This document shows positions 28,735-38,257 of a stretch of 64,000 nt of DNA, piece by piece. Both the position numbers and the translations under genes were made by a program. Position 1 is the first letter of the stretch. Every line of letters begins with the position of its first letter. Under the pieces are notes generated by a model. It ran no database searches. It was not told the DNA's origin and was given only the letters and a program-made list of their open reading frames with translations. The stretch lies in assembly GCA_963974215.1 (NCBI GenBank), contig CAXBBL010000001.1, forward strand, positions 538,250-602,249. The letters are read 5' to 3'. This DNA comes from Croceimicrobium sp963974215. Lineage in GTDB: Bacteria; Bacteroidota; Bacteroidia; Flavobacteriales; Schleiferiaceae.

Positions 28735-28875
28735 TAGAATTAAAAACGCTTTCTAAAACCCATTATGCCAAGTTGCAAGTGCAATTAAATAAAAAGAAAT
28801 ACTTTACTAAAAAGCATAGCGCCTTGGGTGCTATGCTTTTTTCTTTTTTCAACGGGTACGGCTTTGGCATAGAGC
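28735..28875 (+). repeat. Relic copy (1 of 3) of the 52.8-kb gene's 5' end, with terminator-like hairpin
   Basis: From AGAATTAAAAACGCTTTC through the hairpin AGCATAGCGC...GTGCTATGCT at about 28812-28835 to ACGGCTTTGGCA, the sequence is nearly identical to 31013-31145 and 52816-52952. The similarity stops just after the signal-peptide region. It shares CCTTGGGTGC in the hairpin loop with the copy at 31 kb. No open frame remains. The rest of the gap 28561-28975 shows no gene. Confidence 0.8.
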
Positions 28876-28975
28876 AGAGAGGCAGGTTTCGATAACTAAT
28901 TTGGCTTGAAAGACGGGGGTGCTTTTTCCTAGTTTTGTCTTTATCTGCTTATATTAATTCTTGAACTTTATCTTC

Positions 28976-30817
28976 ATGTTAATCAAATCGCTGCGTCTTA
29001 TTGGAATAGCTTTATTCTTGATCCTCTTGTCTACAAATTCACAAGCCCAGTGCAATGCTAGGTTTAACCGACTACCGGACACTTCAATGACCGTTTATTT
29101 TGGAAGACAATTTCCCTCGGGTAACATTTTTAATAGCTTCTATGAATACCAATGGGACTTTGGCGATGGAACCGTGAAATCTTTTCCGTATCGGTCACGT
29201 AAAATTAAACATACTTATACGCAGGCCGGTTGGTATACCGTTAAACGCATAGTAATCGGTCGAGACCCAGCCGGTAATGTGGCCTGTTCGGATACCTTTT
29301 CAAGATCAATATATGCTGGGGGCTTAATTGGCCTCAATTGCAACATGCAGATTAATTCGGCAGATACCATTTTCAACCAATGGTATTTAATTTCAGATTC
29401 AAGTCAGACTAATACCACTGTACCGGCCCTTAATTATCTATTTTTCAACTTTGGAGGTTATGAGTTCCCCACTAAAGTTAATTCCAATTCTGCATCTACG
29501 CTGCATATTGGAGGAACTGCCGGCGGCACTGCGCCTAACTTAGGTATAAATCGTGCTTGTATAGGGCGTCAACTTTATTTGGCAAGCAACCCTGATTCGC
29601 TAATAAGCGAATGCCTATCCTGTAAAGATGTGTTTGTGAGTTCTTCCTATTCACTAGCTATCAATGATTTAACTCAGGTAAACCCCTTGACGGGTGAAGT
29701 GAATTTTCAGGCGCAAGGAAGCGCAACGCCTACATTGTCCAATGGCTTAACTGAATATTATTACTGGGTAATTAGACCTTTAGGACCATCGTTTAAGGGC
29801 CAAAATTACAATGCGCTTATGCCTCGGCCTGGGAAGTATTTTTACGAAAGAGTTTACGGTGTCTCAGATACTAGTGGTAATCCTATTGCTCAGGTAACAG
29901 AGTGGGATTCTATTACTATTCCTCAGGCCAATACATGTAAAGCCCGCTTTGAAAGCACTCAGCGTTCAACGAAGAGTCCTGATTATAAAATTCAGTTTAA
30001 TAATAGGAGTTCAAATTTATTTTCAAACTCAAGCACCAGTAATTTTAGGTGGTATTTTGGAGATGGAGATTCTTCAGTAACAGAGAGTCCTCTAAAAACA
30101 TATACCCAACCAGGAAATTATCAAGTCGTGTTAATTCATCATGTTTTAGATAACCTTGGTAGCCTGATATGTTCAGATACGGCTAGGGAAATGGTAAATG
30201 TGGCGATGGATTCTTTACAATGCCAGGCCTCCTTTAGAGTAATAGATAGCCTTTCAGTAAATTTTAATTTAATAGTAAGGAATAATACTGTTTCTGTTGT
30301 AAATGACACCAATTACAGTACGAGTTATTTATGGGATTTCGGTGATGGCCAAACTTCTACTGCTCCCTATCCTCAGCATACTTATGCGGTTAATGGGGCT
30401 TATGAATTATGTCTGGATATTGTTGTTACCGATAATAGATCGTCCCTTACCTGCACCAGCTCTTTCTGCGATACGGTAGGTATTGATAGTCTGGGCAATG
30501 TTATTTTTAAAACCAATCAAGGGTTCTCGTTAAATGTGATCAATCCGGCTACGATTTCCTCAGAAGAAAGAGTAGTGGCTATAAATAATTGGGAAGTATA
30601 TCCGAACCCAGCGAGCGATCAATTACGAATTGCAAATTTGGACTTTTCTATGGCAAAGGTTCAGGTGCGATTACTGGACATAAGGGGAAGAATTGTATTA
30701 GAAAAAAGCCTCCAGCAGAAAGCCGAGATTGAGCTTAATAACCTAAAACCTGGTTTGTATATCATCCAAATTGAGCAAGCCGGTGAATCAGCTTATCAAA
30801 GGATATTAATTGAATAA
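28976..30817 (+). CDS. PKD-domain T9SS surface protein (tandem paralogue A)
   Basis: A 613-residue secreted protein with a signal peptide (NSQAQ near residue 24). Three PKD-like motifs are visible: YQWDFGDGTVKSF, FRWYFGDGDSSVT and YLWDFGDGQTSTA. PKD domains are Ig-like folds that mediate protein or polysaccharide contact. The final ~75 residues are a T9SS type A sorting domain (WEVYPNPASDQLRIANLDFS ... PGLYIIQIEQ). The start ATG at 28976 is preferred over a TTG at 28961 because it directly precedes the signal peptide. It closely parallels the gene at 31484, showing a tandem duplication. Confidence 0.85.
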   Translation: MLIKSLRLIGIALFLILLSTNSQAQCNARFNRLPDTSMTVYFGRQFPSGNIFNSFYEYQWDFGDGTVKSFPYRSRKIKHTYTQAGWYTVKRIVIGRDPAGNVACSDTFSRSIYAGGLIGLNCNMQINSADTIFNQWYLISDSSQTNTTVPALNYLFFNFGGYEFPTKVNSNSASTLHIGGTAGGTAPNLGINRACIGRQLYLASNPDSLISECLSCKDVFVSSSYSLAINDLTQVNPLTGEVNFQAQGSATPTLSNGLTEYYYWVIRPLGPSFKGQNYNALMPRPGKYFYERVYGVSDTSGNPIAQVTEWDSITIPQANTCKARFESTQRSTKSPDYKIQFNNRSSNLFSNSSTSNFRWYFGDGDSSVTESPLKTYTQPGNYQVVLIHHVLDNLGSLICSDTAREMVNVAMDSLQCQASFRVIDSLSVNFNLIVRNNTVSVVNDTNYSTSYLWDFGDGQTSTAPYPQHTYAVNGAYELCLDIVVTDNRSSLTCTSSFCDTVGIDSLGNVIFKTNQGFSLNVINPATISSEERVVAINNWEVYPNPASDQLRIANLDFSMAKVQVRLLDIRGRIVLEKSLQQKAEIELNNLKPGLYIIQIEQAGESAYQRILIE

Positions 30818-30920
30818 ACGACTCAGCTTAACAGATACGATTTCTGCTCCTTCGCAGAGAATGAGAACTTATGGCAAACCATCTTCTGCTTTATCTCAAA
30901 GCATAGATTAAAAAAGAATT

Positions 30921-31319
30921 TTATATAACTTACAAGGGATTGAATGCACTAGTTTACTAAATTCAATGTATTTATCTTTGGAAGCGAATCATTGCCTGTG
31001 CAATACCTGATAGAATTAAAAATGCTTTCTAAAACCCATTATGCTAAGCTGCAAGTGCAATAAAATAATAGGAAATACTTTACTAAAAAGCATAGCGCCT
31101 TGGGTGCTATGCTTTTTTCTTTTTTCAACAGGTACGGCTTTGGCACAGATTAGGGCTGGTCAGTCTTTTTCTACTGTACCGTCGGATGGGGCAACTGGAT
31201 TACGGTTGACTAGAAAGATTAATCACCTTTACATTTATGCCTTAAATAATGGTTGTGCTAGTGTTGATATTGCGAGTTTAAATTATCAAGAAAGCTTAAC
31301 TCTTAAAAGAGATTCATAG
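30921..31319 (+). repeat. Duplicated block matching 52726-53128
   Basis: This ~400-bp block matches the promoter, leader and first ~90 codons of the T9SS type B gene at 52845 at high identity. It includes the -7 box TATCTTTG at 30973-30980 (52777-52784 in the other copy) and the hairpin at 31085-31117. Confidence 0.85.
31041..31319 (+). pseudogene. Truncated 5' fragment of the IgGFc-binding-like T9SS gene
   Basis: The 92-codon frame matches the N-terminus of the 776-residue protein at 52845 almost residue for residue: signal peptide LCFFLFSTGTALAQ, then IRAGQSFSTVPSDGATGLRL and NHLYIYALNNGCASV. It stops at KRDS*, where the full gene continues with KKDSLHLIALPYWPQ. The following DNA to 31483 no longer matches. 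It cannot make a functional surface protein, though a short secreted peptide of about 55 residues could be produced. It lies between the two PKD paralogues, as relic copy 1 lies before the first. Confidence 0.85.
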
Positions 31320-31483
31320 CATATTGTAAGCTTACCGCAGTAGCCATTAATTTAGTAAGGGAATAACCTTGCTAAGTTCGAATGTTCTGAAACTGGAGAT
31401 ACAATCCCTTTGCCTAATTGTACTTGCCGAGAAAGGAAAATTAAAGCTATACTTGTTGAATAATCTTTATTAATCGCTTTATT

Positions 31484-33340
31484 ATGTTAAACAAAACTCT
31501 GCGTTTTATTGGCTTCTTTTCGCTTCTTTTCGCTTCATCGGTCTCCTTGAAAGCACAATGCTCTGCGCGCTTCAGTCGTATTCCAGACACTTTAAAAACC
31601 GTCTATTTCTTTGAAATGAATTTTGCAGACCATAGCAATTTTAATGAATTCATCGAAGAAAGCTGGGATTTTGGAGATGGCACAAGTAAAACGTATTCAT
31701 CTAAAAATGTACGAATTAAGCACACCTATGCAGCCACTGGTTGGTATAAAGTCACAAAAACTCTAAAGGTTGAAAATACTGCTGGGAACATTTTATGTTT
31801 AGACAGCTTTTCGCAAGACATTTATGTTGGAGGTCTCATAGGCACAGATTGCAATGCTGGCATTCAGGCAGCTGATACAGTGATGGACCACGGCATTATG
31901 GTCACAGACTCTTCTGCAAACTTTAATACCGCTCAACCAACAAAGCAAATTCGTTATGTAAGTTTTGGGGGTTACGAATATCCAACATGGCTAGAAGGCC
32001 CAGGTCAATTAGCCACCAATTTCTCAAATATGGGTGACGGGCTTGGCTTCATAGCACCCAACTCGGGCTGGAATAAAGCCTGCGTTGCCAAACAATATTT
32101 AAGTGCTAGCGACTCTATAATCAGTGAGTGTTTAGCATGCAAGGATGTTTATGTTAGCTCTCCTTTTAGTCTTTCGGCAACCAACTTAAGTCAGGTAGAT
32201 CCCTTAACTGGAGAAGTAAACTTGCAAATGCAAGGCAGTGCAAACCCTCAACTGGGAAATAATCAGAGCGAAACTTTTATTTGGTACTTTCCTTCGGGGA
32301 ATCGATACATTACTGGGAATAACCAGAGTATCCGTTTACCCCGACCGGGCACTTACTATTACAGAAGAAGCTATGGCGTTTTGGACCTTTCTGCTAGTAA
32401 AGTCATAGCGCGCCTTTCGGCAATAGATTCAGTTGTTATTCCTCAAGCCAATACCTGCCAAGCAGATTTCGACTGGCAAGAACAACCCCTGCCCACAAAC
32501 AACTTGACGTTTCAGTTTAATAACAGAAGCTCTAATCTATTTGGGTCCAGTTCCAGCAGTAGCTTTCTATGGACTTTTGGTGATGGCGATACTTCTACCA
32601 GCGAAAGCCCATCTAAAAGCTTTAATCTGCCAGGTGCTTATACTGTAAAACTAATTCACACTGTAAAAGATAGTAGCGCTAATACGGTGCTGTGTTCCGA
32701 CACAATAACTAAAACACTTTACTTAAACCCTAATGGCAATGCCTGTTTAGCTAGCTTTCAAGTGTTAAGAGCCAGTTCAACTAATTTTAATATTGATGTG
32801 GCTAATCGCTCTATACCGCAAGCAACGGATTCTAATTATACAATTAACTATAATTGGGATTTCGGTGACGGACAAACTTCTACAGCTGCCTATCCGCAAC
32901 ATAGCTATGCCTCTAATGGTGCTTATTTATTGTGCTTAAACATTGCAGTAACCGATATTAGAAACTCTGCTACTTGCAGCAGCAGCTATTGTGATACAAT
33001 AGGACTGGATAGCTTGGGCAATTTAATGTTTAAAACCAATCAGGGATTTACACTAAATGTAATCGACCCAGCCACTATCTCCAAAGTAGAAAGAAAGTTC
33101 GTATCCACTCCTTGGGAAGTCTATCCAAACCCCGCAATTGATCGAGTAAAAATCGCAAATTTGGATTATACGAGAGCTGAAGTTCAAGTAGTACTCCTAG
33201 ATTTACAAGGCCGTATTGTATTAGAAAAAACGCTTCTGCAAGAAGCAGATATTGCACTTAAGAGCCTTAAGCCTGGGATGTACCTTCTTCAAATTAAGCA
33301 AGCCGGTGAAACGGCCTTTCGAAGGATACTAATTGAATAA
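31484..33340 (+). CDS. PKD-domain T9SS surface protein (tandem paralogue B)
   Basis: A 618-residue paralogue of the preceding intact gene, aligned over its whole length. It has a signal peptide (SLKAQ near residue 25), PKD-like motifs ESWDFGDGTSKTY, FLWTFGDGDTSTS and YNWDFGDGQTSTA, and a T9SS type A sorting domain (WEVYPNPAIDRVKIANLDYT ... PGMYLLQIKQ). Shared stretches such as FKTNQGF(S/T)LNVI show common descent. The two probably have related adhesive or structural roles; divergence suggests the copies are not recent. A strong terminator follows. Confidence 0.85.
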   Translation: MLNKTLRFIGFFSLLFASSVSLKAQCSARFSRIPDTLKTVYFFEMNFADHSNFNEFIEESWDFGDGTSKTYSSKNVRIKHTYAATGWYKVTKTLKVENTAGNILCLDSFSQDIYVGGLIGTDCNAGIQAADTVMDHGIMVTDSSANFNTAQPTKQIRYVSFGGYEYPTWLEGPGQLATNFSNMGDGLGFIAPNSGWNKACVAKQYLSASDSIISECLACKDVYVSSPFSLSATNLSQVDPLTGEVNLQMQGSANPQLGNNQSETFIWYFPSGNRYITGNNQSIRLPRPGTYYYRRSYGVLDLSASKVIARLSAIDSVVIPQANTCQADFDWQEQPLPTNNLTFQFNNRSSNLFGSSSSSSFLWTFGDGDTSTSESPSKSFNLPGAYTVKLIHTVKDSSANTVLCSDTITKTLYLNPNGNACLASFQVLRASSTNFNIDVANRSIPQATDSNYTINYNWDFGDGQTSTAAYPQHSYASNGAYLLCLNIAVTDIRNSATCSSSYCDTIGLDSLGNLMFKTNQGFTLNVIDPATISKVERKFVSTPWEVYPNPAIDRVKIANLDYTRAEVQVVLLDLQGRIVLEKTLLQEADIALKSLKPGMYLLQIKQAGETAFRRILIE

Positions 33341-33358
33341 AGGATAGCGCTAATTAGG

Positions 33359-33389
33359 AAAAAAGCCACTCGTTTGAGTGGCTTTTTTT
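33359..33389. terminator. Bidirectional terminator
   Basis: AAAAAGCCACTC pairs perfectly with GAGTGGCTTTTT around GTTT, between the convergent PKD gene and the maltose phosphorylase operon. A/T runs flank both sides. Confidence 0.93.
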
Positions 33390-33416
33390 ATTCAATAATT
33401 AAGATCTAACTCAAGT

Positions 33417-35699
33417 TTAAAGTAAAATATTCTCGCCGTTTACTACTACCTCAACCGAGTCACCCGATAGTTTTTCGATGTGGTGCTTCTTCGGACTCAA
33501 ATCTACCTTGAGTACCGAGTTGCGGAAGTTTATTTTAAAGGATAAAGTGTTCCAAGTTTTAGGTAATTTCGGATTGAAATAGAGCTTGCCATCGCGTACT
33601 CGCATGCCTCCAAAACCTTCTACTACCGCTAACCAAGTTCCCGCCATAGAAGTAATATGTAATCCTTCGTGTACTTCGCGGTTGTAGTCATCTAAATCGA
33701 GACGGCTGGTGCGTAAATACATTTCATAGGCCTTATCGAGTTTATCTAAATAGGCGGCTTGGACTACGTGCACACAAGGAGAAAGTGAGCTTTCGTGGAC
33801 GGTGCGGGGCTCGTAAAAGTCGAAGTTGCGCTCTAGTTCTTCTTTGCTAAAATCGTCTTCGAAGAAATAAAATCCTTGCAACACATCTGCCTGCTTGATA
33901 AAGCAAGAGCGTAAAATGCGATCCCAACTCCAATGTTGGTTAATAGGGCGTTCCGAAATGGCTAAATCGGCCGCTAAAATTTGCTCTTTATCTAAATAAC
34001 CTTCTTGCTGTAAAACGATGCCTAATTTTTCGTCAGTTGGCAAGAAAACATTGCTGCTAATCTTGGCCCACTGCGCTAATTCCTCTTCCGCTTTAAAGCT
34101 GGCTTTCGCCAAGATGCGCTCTAAGGCAGATGGGTTTAGCGACTTCACCGTTTCGAAAGATTCGGCCGCGTATTGAATACACCAACGCGCGATATAACTC
34201 GTGTACCAGTTATTGTTAACGTTGTTTTCATATTCATTAGGACCAGTAACGCCTAGCATTACATATTGTCCTTTGGCTTCGCTATAGGTAAAGCGCTGCG
34301 CCCAGAAACGAGCAATGCCAATCAGTACTTCTAAACCGTATTCGGCGAGGTAATTTTTATCGTCGAAATAGCGGATATAATTAAAAATCCCGAAGGCAAT
34401 CGCGCCATTTCGGTGAATTTCTTCAAAGGTAATTTCCCATTCGTTATGGCATTCCTCTCCGTTCATGGTAACCATCGGGTAAAGGGCTGCGCCGTTGGTA
34501 AAGCCTAACTTTGCGGCATTTTCGATGGCTTTTTCTAAATGGTTATAACGGTATATTAAGAGGTTACGCGCCACTTCTTTTCCAGCCGAAGCCATATAGA
34601 AAGGTAAGCAGTAAGCCTCGGTATCCCAATAAGTAGAGCCACCGTATTTTTCACCAGTAAATCCTTTAGGGCCAATATTCAAACGGGCATCTTCACCGGT
34701 ATAGGTTTGGGTAAGGTGGAAAATATTAAAACGAATGCCTTGTTGTGCCTCGGCATCGCCCGTAATAGCAATATCACTTTGCTGCCAGCGTTGGGCCCAG
34801 TCGGCTTTTTGCTCGGCCAATAATTTATCGAAACCATCGCGACGAGCAATACTGGCTAATTCATCCGCTTTTTGCTGAAGATCCTTTTTATCGTAATGAA
34901 AGGAGCTACAAATGGCCGCATATTTATAAAGGCTATAATTTTCGTTCGCTTCGCAGGCTACGGTAAAGGAATTATCCGCGTATTTGTCTTTTTTACTAAT
35001 CTCCGGATACAGGGTAATAGGAGCACTACCGCGGTACAATTCGTAGCGCATGGCCGCAGCCACCTGGAAATCAAGTTTTCTAGTTTTCGCTTCGATAACC
35101 GCTTTTTGAGTCGCTACATTTTCAGAAACGCTTTCCCAAAACTTCTCCTCATAATTGCTATCGTGATTGATAACGTCAAAATCGAGGTAAGGCGTAATTT
35201 TAACTGAGGCATTAAACTGAATAAGTTTAAAGCTATAGCGGATGGCGCCAATCTCTTTGCGCTTCATGCTTACAAAGCGTTGGGCATCAACTTCTACCGT
35301 TTTTCCAGGGGCAATTTCCGCACTAAAGCGTCTAACTAAATGCCCTTCTTGCATATTTAGCTCGCGGTAAAAATTACTAACCTTGGCTTTCGCCAGATCC
35401 AGGTTTATACCGTCGATTTCTATTTTAATACCAATCCAGTTCACTGAATTTAATACTTTGGCGAAGTATTCTGGATAACCGTTTTTCCACCAACCCACGC
35501 GGGTTTTGTCGGGGAAATACACGCCACCGAGGTAGCTGCCTTGTAAACTTTGTCCGCTGTAATCCTCTTCAAAATTGGCACGTTGGCCCATAAAGCCATT
35601 ACCAATACTGAAAATAGATTCGGAACCTTGATTTAATTCGGGGCGCCAAAGGTCTTCGATGATTTTCCATTCATCGGTAACCAAGTATTTATTATGCAT
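33417..35699 (-). CDS. Maltose phosphorylase (GH65)
   Basis: The enzyme splits maltose with phosphate into glucose and beta-glucose 1-phosphate in the cytoplasm, saving one ATP. At 760 residues it has the usual GH65 phosphorylase length. The catalytic acid is E489 in VTGPNEYENN, at the position expected for this family. The (alpha/alpha)6 barrel motifs KYGGSTYWDTEAYCLPFYMA and FEEIHRNGAIAFGIFNY are visible, as is the C-terminal beta domain. GH65 also includes trehalose and kojibiose phosphorylases; maltose is preferred because the gene sits four bases after beta-phosphoglucomutase in an operon sharing an operator with starch genes. Confidence 0.9.
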   Translation of the reverse strand: MHNKYLVTDEWKIIEDLWRPELNQGSESIFSIGNGFMGQRANFEEDYSGQSLQGSYLGGVYFPDKTRVGWWKNGYPEYFAKVLNSVNWIGIKIEIDGINLDLAKAKVSNFYRELNMQEGHLVRRFSAEIAPGKTVEVDAQRFVSMKRKEIGAIRYSFKLIQFNASVKITPYLDFDVINHDSNYEEKFWESVSENVATQKAVIEAKTRKLDFQVAAAMRYELYRGSAPITLYPEISKKDKYADNSFTVACEANENYSLYKYAAICSSFHYDKKDLQQKADELASIARRDGFDKLLAEQKADWAQRWQQSDIAITGDAEAQQGIRFNIFHLTQTYTGEDARLNIGPKGFTGEKYGGSTYWDTEAYCLPFYMASAGKEVARNLLIYRYNHLEKAIENAAKLGFTNGAALYPMVTMNGEECHNEWEITFEEIHRNGAIAFGIFNYIRYFDDKNYLAEYGLEVLIGIARFWAQRFTYSEAKGQYVMLGVTGPNEYENNVNNNWYTSYIARWCIQYAAESFETVKSLNPSALERILAKASFKAEEELAQWAKISSNVFLPTDEKLGIVLQQEGYLDKEQILAADLAISERPINQHWSWDRILRSCFIKQADVLQGFYFFEDDFSKEELERNFDFYEPRTVHESSLSPCVHVVQAAYLDKLDKAYEMYLRTSRLDLDDYNREVHEGLHITSMAGTWLAVVEGFGGMRVRDGKLYFNPKLPKTWNTLSFKINFRNSVLKVDLSPKKHHIEKLSGDSVEVVVNGENILL

Positions 35700-35703
35700 C
35701 TGT

Positions 35704-36363
35704 TTAGAAGTTCAGTTTGTTTATTATTTCGGAAGGGCTGAATTGATGCAGTCCAGAAATAACAATCTCTGCATCAGCTAAGATTTTAGGGTCGCCAATA
35801 CCCACGCTACGGAATCCGCCGGCGCGAGCAGCTTCTATACCTGCTTGGGAATCTTCAAAAACTACAATGGATTGCGGCTCGATGCCTAAAAACTCGGCTC
35901 CCATGCTAAAGACCTGTGGGTCAGGCTTAGAGCGCGTAATTTTGGTGCCGTCAATAATGCATTCGAAAGAATCGTGAATTTGCAGTAGGTTTAAGATCAG
36001 TTCTGCGTTTTTACTGGCAGAACCCAGTCCCACTCTTAGTTTAAGCGCTAGAGAAGCGGCAAGAAAATCTTTTGCTCCTGGTAAGGCTTCATCGGAAGAC
36101 ATTTCCTTTACAAATTCTAAATACCAATCATTCTTTTTCGCCATCATCGCTTCGAAGCGTTCTGGATCGAGGCTGGTATTGCCCCATTCCAAAATTTTCT
36201 CGAGCGATTCTTTGCGGCTAACGCCTTTTAATTTTTCATTATCCGCCTCATCGAAGTGAATGCCTAATTCGGCGGCGAGTCTCTGCCAAGCTTTAAAATG
36301 AAATTTAGCGGTGTCGACTATAACGCCATCTAAATCAAATAGAAAACCCTTAATTGGAGCCAT
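35704..36363 (-). CDS. pgmB: Beta-phosphoglucomutase
   Basis: This HAD-superfamily enzyme converts beta-glucose 1-phosphate, the maltose phosphorylase product, to glucose 6-phosphate. The 219-residue protein has the nucleophile and acid/base pair D10/D12 in FLFDLDGVIVDTA, the cap helix FHFKAWQRLAAELGI, GLGSASKNAE (motif II), SKPDPQVF (motif III lysine) and VFEDSQAGIEAA (motif IV). These are specific enough to choose PgmB over other HAD phosphatases, and the adjacent GH65 gene supports it. It starts immediately after the kinase stop codon. Confidence 0.93.
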   Translation of the reverse strand: MAPIKGFLFDLDGVIVDTAKFHFKAWQRLAAELGIHFDEADNEKLKGVSRKESLEKILEWGNTSLDPERFEAMMAKKNDWYLEFVKEMSSDEALPGAKDFLAASLALKLRVGLGSASKNAELILNLLQIHDSFECIIDGTKITRSKPDPQVFSMGAEFLGIEPQSIVVFEDSQAGIEAARAGGFRSVGIGDPKILADAEIVISGLHQFSPSEIINKLNF

Positions 36364-37230
36364 TTAGCTAGTTTTTAGTTTCATGCGGTAACGCTTATGA
36401 AAGTCAATTAGACCATCTACTGGGCGACGAATGATGCGACCTTTCTTCAAATCAAAAAAGTCTAGAACATCATTTAATACGGGCTCAAAATGATGGGCAA
36501 TGGAGCCAACAAAGCTAATGGCCACTTTGCGTGATTCAGGGAAAGGCAATACTTGCGTTTCAACAAATTCACGGAAACCATTAAAAACGATTTGGTAATA
36601 GAAGGCATCATCCAAGTACTTATGGGCAAAAGGGGCAAAGGATCCTAAGAACACATTCGCTCCCGTGGGCGCATAAACCTTATCACGGATAATTCCTTTA
36701 TCTACCTGAAAAGTTTGTTCGAATTCGCGACGGTGCGATTCATTCATTTGGTGATAAAGGTAGGCGCGTACCAAACGTTTTCCGATATAGCTCGCCGAAC
36801 CTTCATCGCCAATTATAAAACCGTAACCCGAATTTCCGGGTACTAAATTTTCACCATCGTAATATACACAGTTGCTACCGGTACCGAGGATGCAAGTAAT
36901 TTGCGGATCACCATTCCAAGTAGCATAGGCAGAAGCGCGTAAATCGTGATCTACAAATATTTCTGCATTAGGAAAACCGGCCTTAAGGCCAATTGCCACT
37001 TCTTCGTTGAGCTCGGGTGAAGAGCAACCTGCTCCGTAGAAATAAACTTGTTTCACCTCTGCGCCCATCGTGGCTACTTCCTCTACTTTTTGAATCTCGT
37101 CCGCCACAAAATGGCGATCGTGAAAATAGGGATTGAAACCGATGGTGCGGATGCGTTTTATTTCTTCGCCTTCATCGCTTAAAAATACTGCGTCGCACTT
37201 GGTACTTCCGCTTTCTGCCAAATAAATCAT
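36364..37230 (-). CDS. BadF/BcrA-type ATPase, probable sugar kinase
   Basis: A 288-residue ASKHA-fold protein of the BadF/BadG/BcrA and N-acetylglucosamine kinase group. Phosphate-binding loop 1 is ESGSTKCDAVFL at the N-terminus, and loop 2 is ILGTGSNCVYYDG. GFIIGDEGSASYIGKRLV is typical of the GlcNAc-kinase-like branch. Known relatives phosphorylate GlcNAc or glucosamine. In this operon, downstream of pfkA and gapA and next to a phosphorylase that releases free glucose, a glucokinase role is attractive, but that is inference from context. It ends where pgmB begins. Confidence 0.8.
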   Translation of the reverse strand: MIYLAESGSTKCDAVFLSDEGEEIKRIRTIGFNPYFHDRHFVADEIQKVEEVATMGAEVKQVYFYGAGCSSPELNEEVAIGLKAGFPNAEIFVDHDLRASAYATWNGDPQITCILGTGSNCVYYDGENLVPGNSGYGFIIGDEGSASYIGKRLVRAYLYHQMNESHRREFEQTFQVDKGIIRDKVYAPTGANVFLGSFAPFAHKYLDDAFYYQIVFNGFREFVETQVLPFPESRKVAISFVGSIAHHFEPVLNDVLDFFDLKKGRIIRRPVDGLIDFHKRYRMKLKTS

Positions 37231-37250
37231 TTACAACTAATTAGTGCTTC

Positions 37251-38243
37251 TTAGAGTGAAGCCATTTTAAGGGCCATATCGGCCAAGCGCGCAGAGTATC
37301 CTGCTTCGTTATCATACCAACCCACGATTTTGGCCATATTGCCATTAACGTTTGTTAATTGAGCGTCAAAAATACAGCTATACTTGCTACCAACAATATC
37401 TGCAGAAACGATTGGATCTTCTGTGTACTCTAAAATTCCTTTTAGGTAGCTATCCGCGGCCTCTTTAATCGCAGCGTTAATATCTTCAATTGTGGCTTCT
37501 TTGCTCAACTCTACGGTAAGATCGGTAACCGAACCAGTTGGAGTTGGAACGCGCATGGCGAAACCATCTAATTTACCTTTTAATTCGGGTAATACTAAAC
37601 CAACAGCTTTAGCAGCACCAGTAGTAGTAGGAATAATAGAAAGTGCGGCAGCACGAGCTCTGCGTAAATCATTATGCGGAGAATCTTGTAGATTTTGATC
37701 GGCCGTGTAGGCATGAGTAGTGGTCATGAAACCTTTAACGATACCAAACTTATCGTTTAAAACTTTGGCCATTGGCGCTAAGCAATTGGTAGTACAAGAT
37801 GCGTTACTTAAAAATACATCGTCGGCATTTAAGTCGCTATCATTTACTCCTAATACAACGGTTTTTACCTCGCCTTTTGCAGGTGCACTTAAAAGAACTT
37901 TTTTAGCTCCTGCCTTACGGTGTAACTCCATTTTTTCAGGAGATGTGAAAATACCAGTACACTCTAGTACTAGATCAATATTCATCTCAGCCCAAGGTAA
38001 AGAAGCGGGATCGCGCTCAGCGAGTAGTTTTATTTTATGATTACCAATAACTAAGGTATCGCCTTCTAAGCTAACAGGATGCGGGAAACGCCCGTGTACT
38101 GAATCGTACTTTAATAGATGTAATAAGGTTTTAGGAGCAGTTAAATCATTGATAGCCACTACTGCTACACCTTCAGTTTCTAGAAGATTGCGGAATGTTA
38201 AACGACCAATGCGGCCGAAGCCGTTAATTGCGATATTTTTCAT
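37251..38243 (-). CDS. gapA: Glyceraldehyde-3-phosphate dehydrogenase, type I
   Basis: The glycolytic enzyme oxidises glyceraldehyde 3-phosphate to 1,3-bisphosphoglycerate with NAD. The 330-residue protein has the Rossmann motif INGFGRIGRLTFRN, the catalytic cysteine in SNASCTTNCLAPMAK, and the C-terminal WYDNEAGYSARLADM. Within the NAD pocket it reads AINDLTAPKTLLHLLKYDSV, consistent with the catabolic NAD-type enzyme. It lies 14 bp after pfkA in the same operon, so its expression is tied to maltose supply. Confidence 0.95.
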   Translation of the reverse strand: MKNIAINGFGRIGRLTFRNLLETEGVAVVAINDLTAPKTLLHLLKYDSVHGRFPHPVSLEGDTLVIGNHKIKLLAERDPASLPWAEMNIDLVLECTGIFTSPEKMELHRKAGAKKVLLSAPAKGEVKTVVLGVNDSDLNADDVFLSNASCTTNCLAPMAKVLNDKFGIVKGFMTTTHAYTADQNLQDSPHNDLRRARAAALSIIPTTTGAAKAVGLVLPELKGKLDGFAMRVPTPTGSVTDLTVELSKEATIEDINAAIKEAADSYLKGILEYTEDPIVSADIVGSKYSCIFDAQLTNVNGNMAKIVGWYDNEAGYSARLADMALKMASL

Positions 38244-38257
38244 TTTTAATTATTTAC

